The notes below the pieces were generated by a model, which was not told the DNA's origin, did no database searches, and was given only the letters and a program-made list of their open reading frames with translations. The position numbers and the translations under genes were made by a program. Positions 7,201-8,012 of a DNA stretch of 8,012 nucleotides are shown piece by piece (the first letter of the stretch is position 1; each line of letters opens with the position of its first letter). The stretch lies in contig SEHC01000077.1 of NCBI GenBank assembly GCA_004173415.1, forward strand, positions 1 to 8,012, written 5' to 3'. The stretch comes from Lysobacteraceae bacterium. Its GTDB lineage: Bacteria; Pseudomonadota; Gammaproteobacteria; Xanthomonadales; Xanthomonadaceae.

Positions 7201-7385
7201 GGCTGCGTGACCCCGATGTCAAACGCGTCCATGTCAGGAGTGTGTGCATCGAGGTGGATCTGGAAGACGCGGCCTGCAAACCACACTGCAAGGACACGGG
7301 CGGAAAACACGGCAGGCGCGGCAAGGAGGACGAGAACCCAAGTCACCCCCGCAAGGGAAAAGGCGACAAGGGTTGCGGCTGTTAG
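4296..7385 (+). CDS. Large trypsin-like serine protease / von Willebrand A domain protein with Cys-rich tail
   Basis: A 1029-residue multidomain protein; positions refer to the ATG set by GGAGG at 4283. Residues about 30-105 look like a CUB-like beta-sandwich. Residues 160-365 are a trypsin-fold protease: His204 in TARHC, Asp262 in NDWVVVRL and Ser326 in CGGSSGSSL. Cys189 and Cys205 stand exactly as the chymotrypsin 42-58 disulfide, and Asp320, six residues before the Ser, matches trypsin Asp189, suggesting Arg/Lys specificity. Residues 375-560 are a VWA domain with a full MIDAS: DRSGS (383-387), Thr467, Asp495. Two or three beta-sandwich modules follow (about 585-660, 690-850, 855-935; HDRYDNPLGPGRGGGF is filamin/invasin-like). 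The tail (953-1029) is basic with eight Cys. No signal peptide is visible, although the cysteines suggest an oxidising location. The order protease-VWA-sandwiches recalls eukaryotic CLCA proteins, which carry a metalloprotease instead. Substrate and partner are unknown. A terminator-like hairpin lies 12 bp after the stop. Confidence 0.92.
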   Translation: MTHALGRVVADGRTFTHSSGLDLTPGPGTLGPPRFVFLHFDSVLLNGGARLEVALGYDTDVFTSASGSDFWSRPANAINTPITMRIVGGTGSARLLEFGSGEATETTNPPGTSTGSRSNPDPFLNSNPYQEPIYETRLKCHPSFEWRNARCSLPTVPDAIRDKVRAATGIIVEAHDFNASGHGGHVSSCSGTLIAGDLFLTARHCLVDAAGRDVRSASVTFDYETACDGSRPAGHNPRFFKVVEEVAAGSAANGSNPPSSNDWVVVRLDAAPGDLPAPLEMRSAALMSGETVFTMHHPTGSVKKTQQGVHAGGSNVSGFDYCGGSSGSSLFDSSGRIVGGPLSVGPVGGNACLVTYAPVANVKAGLNNPPVPAVPLDVMIVFDRSGSMSGSAPPIGRSKLEEAQDAASLFVQLVREGAGDRLGMVTFSSAAGLDRPMGLAATVKPQLVGPAPFTSGQIGAITPGGNTSLGAGIGMGQLGFGSGSGNGKAMLLLTDGLQNTAPMVEEVEGFLGATKLNVIGFGSDADIDGPLLNRVAHQHGGHFTRALDGLGLRKFFGLSFGNIFENGALSDPEHVLGRNQAESQPHLFQVCGEEHITVVLGWDDLQAPLRARVYTPSGKLLAAGKRVREVRGRSWVFLKIPLPYEGERDGTWKLIVDRVPPILLGLSKRAAAAAHAATQQFPSDVRYFYLVTAIGGPRLSYLGSPRHLYTGDVLHPRVGLHYPNGTVPADAEVELVVDAPTIALGRLTTETGLRAPITSGDAVDGFHATLKSIASSNGGHLPVGTTTVSLPMFDDGAHDDGAMEADGVFNHPLEDFTRAEGTYTFRALARYGQGCLATREVHWAVHVEPGIDPDNTDVTLVDITAVEGGQRGTLVLLPHDRYDNPLGPGRGGGFTVAPLPGVQVVGPLKDGGDGSYTIVVVWDPDTATPGVIVQQPDRPPVPVVPGGYSPGDCHRHCNQAAGDLLDCLGLRDPDVKRVHVRSVCIEVDLEDAACKPHCKDTGGKHGRRGKEDENPSHPRKGKGDKGCGC

Positions 7386-7397
7386 GCAGACGCTGAC

Positions 7398-7424
7398 GGG
7401 AAAGCGGCCTGGAGCCGCTTTCCC
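7398..7424 (+). terminator. Terminator-like hairpin after the protease-VWA gene
   Basis: GGGAAAGCGGC (7398-7408) and GCCGCTTTCCC (7414-7424) form a perfect 11-bp stem with a 5-nt loop, beginning 12 bp after the TAG stop. The T-rich segment is inside the 3' arm, with only scattered T residues afterwards, so termination may be weaker than for a classical Rho-independent site. Confidence 0.75.
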
Positions 7425-7722
7425 TGTCGTCGGCCAACTCGCTGCGCGCAAAGTTCCGCGGGCCTTTAGTGCGCAGGCAGCAGCGAAAGACCCGCAAGTT
7501 CAGCTGTATTTGACTGGAAAGCGATCCCCTCCACGCCGAGCTGGCATTCGTCGAGCTGGAAATACCGCAGTGGGGACGCAGGCGGGTCTATGCCGACGAA
7601 GTCGACCTGTAATCGAGCTGGATGCCGCCGTGCCCGGGCTTCCTGGCTTCGAGCCGCCTCCAGGGGCCAGCGTCGTTGCTGCCAGCCAACCCTGCGAAAC
7701 AAGGGGCACCGCTACCGCAGGC
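7425..7722. other. Gap between convergent genes, no recognisable gene
   Basis: Between the two terminators of the convergent genes I see no domain-bearing frame, RNA gene or repeat. Short frames exist on both strands, for example a plus-strand stretch ending with TAA at about 7610 and reading QWGRRRVYADEVDL at its end. None has a start with a ribosome binding site. It could contain a gene remnant, but nothing is identifiable. Confidence 0.5.
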
Positions 7723-7751
7723 AAAGAAAAAGCGGGCCGAGGCCCGCTTTT
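7723..7751 (-). terminator. Rho-independent terminator of pnp
   Basis: Read on the minus strand, AAAAGCGGGC and GCCCGCTTTT (plus positions 7728-7737 and 7742-7751) form a 10-bp stem with a 4-nt loop, followed by T, C, TTT. It begins 27 bp after the pnp stop codon. Stem, U-run and location fit a classical intrinsic terminator for the minus-strand gene. Confidence 0.88.
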
Positions 7752-7778
7752 CCGTATCACTTGCAATCCGTGCGCGGC

Positions 7779-8012
7779 TTACTCGGCCGACACGCCCTCG
7801 CCTTCTTCCACGGCCTTCATCGACAGGCGGATGCGGCCCTGCTTGTCGACTTCCAGCACCTTGACCTTGACGATATCGCCTTCCTTCAACACATCGCTGA
7901 CCTTCTCGACGCGGTCGCTGGAGATCTGCGACACGTGGACCAGTCCGTCCTTGCCAGGAGCAATCGTGACGAACGCACCGAAGTCCATCAGCTTGGCGAC
8001 CTTGCCCTCGTA
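7779..8012 (-). CDS. pnp: Polyribonucleotide nucleotidyltransferase (PNPase), C-terminal fragment
   Basis: The last 78 residues are present; the frame is open to the right edge, so the 5' end lies outside. The fragment is the C-terminal S1 RNA-binding domain of PNPase: YEGKVAKLMDFGAFVTIAPG, then KDGLVHVSQIS, the segment VSDVLKEGDIVKVKVLEVD and KQGRIRLSMKAV, with a short acidic tail EEGEGVSAE. The DFGAFV, GLVHVSQI and GRIRLS signatures distinguish it from the S1 repeats of ribosomal protein S1. PNPase is the phosphorolytic 3'-5' exoribonuclease and polymerase of cytoplasmic mRNA turnover, trimeric and often part of the RNA degradosome; the S1 domain grips single-stranded RNA. The TAA stop is followed after 27 bp by an intrinsic terminator. 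The gene converges on the protease-VWA gene. Confidence 0.96.
   Translation of the reverse strand, partial: YEGKVAKLMDFGAFVTIAPGKDGLVHVSQISSDRVEKVSDVLKEGDIVKVKVLEVDKQGRIRLSMKAVEEGEGVSAE

Noticed and set aside
4272..7451. Long minus-strand frame opposite the protease-VWA gene
   Set aside because: It is the antisense shadow of a GC-rich gene. The plus strand shows clear protease and VWA motifs and a ribosome binding site, while the antisense product is Ala/Gly/Arg/His-rich without motifs.
7779..8012. Ribosomal protein S1 (rpsA) instead of pnp
   Set aside because: The sequence around DFGAFV, the KDGLVHVSQI segment and the GRIRLS ending with a short acidic tail are those of the PNPase C-terminus.

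Overview
The window is GC-rich proteobacterial chromosome. The best anchor is the 3' end of pnp at the right edge. Its C-terminal S1 domain, the overall base composition and the gene repertoire fit a gammaproteobacterium of the Lysobacter/Xanthomonas group (Lysobacteraceae). That placement is inferred from sequence style, not from any search.

Layout, left to right. (1) Positions 1-1855, plus strand: the tail of a DUF1800 protein and a complete Tat-exported DUF1501 protein, 10 bp apart, form the usual two-gene unit. (2) Positions 1856-2120: a gap with two GC-rich hairpins. (3) Positions 2121-3356, plus: a cytoplasmic alpha/beta-hydrolase (lipase/esterase) with a readable Ser-Asp-His triad. (4) Positions 3357-4295: a 939-bp gap with no convincing gene. 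It holds the most unusual element of the window, an array of about 15 degenerate units with an exact 21-bp period (about 3616-3929). The units share the palindromic core TTCCGGAA, several carry A-tracts at the same offset, and neighbouring units pair into perfect hairpins. The array core is only about 51% G+C by my count and is open in all six frames. (5) Positions 4296-7385, plus: a 1029-residue protein combining a CUB-like N-terminal domain, a trypsin-fold serine protease, a von Willebrand A domain with a complete MIDAS, beta-sandwich modules and a Cys/His-rich C-terminal tail. It has no visible signal peptide. (6) Positions 7386-7778: two terminator hairpins, one per direction, flanking a stretch without a recognisable gene. 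(7) Positions 7779-8012, minus: the 3' end of pnp, convergent with the protease gene.

The genes do not form one pathway. DUF1800/DUF1501 is a conserved secreted pair of unknown function, the hydrolase and the protease-VWA protein look like stand-alone accessory genes, and pnp is core RNA metabolism. The features most worth follow-up are the helically phased 21-bp array and the protease-VWA protein with its symmetric cysteine tail.
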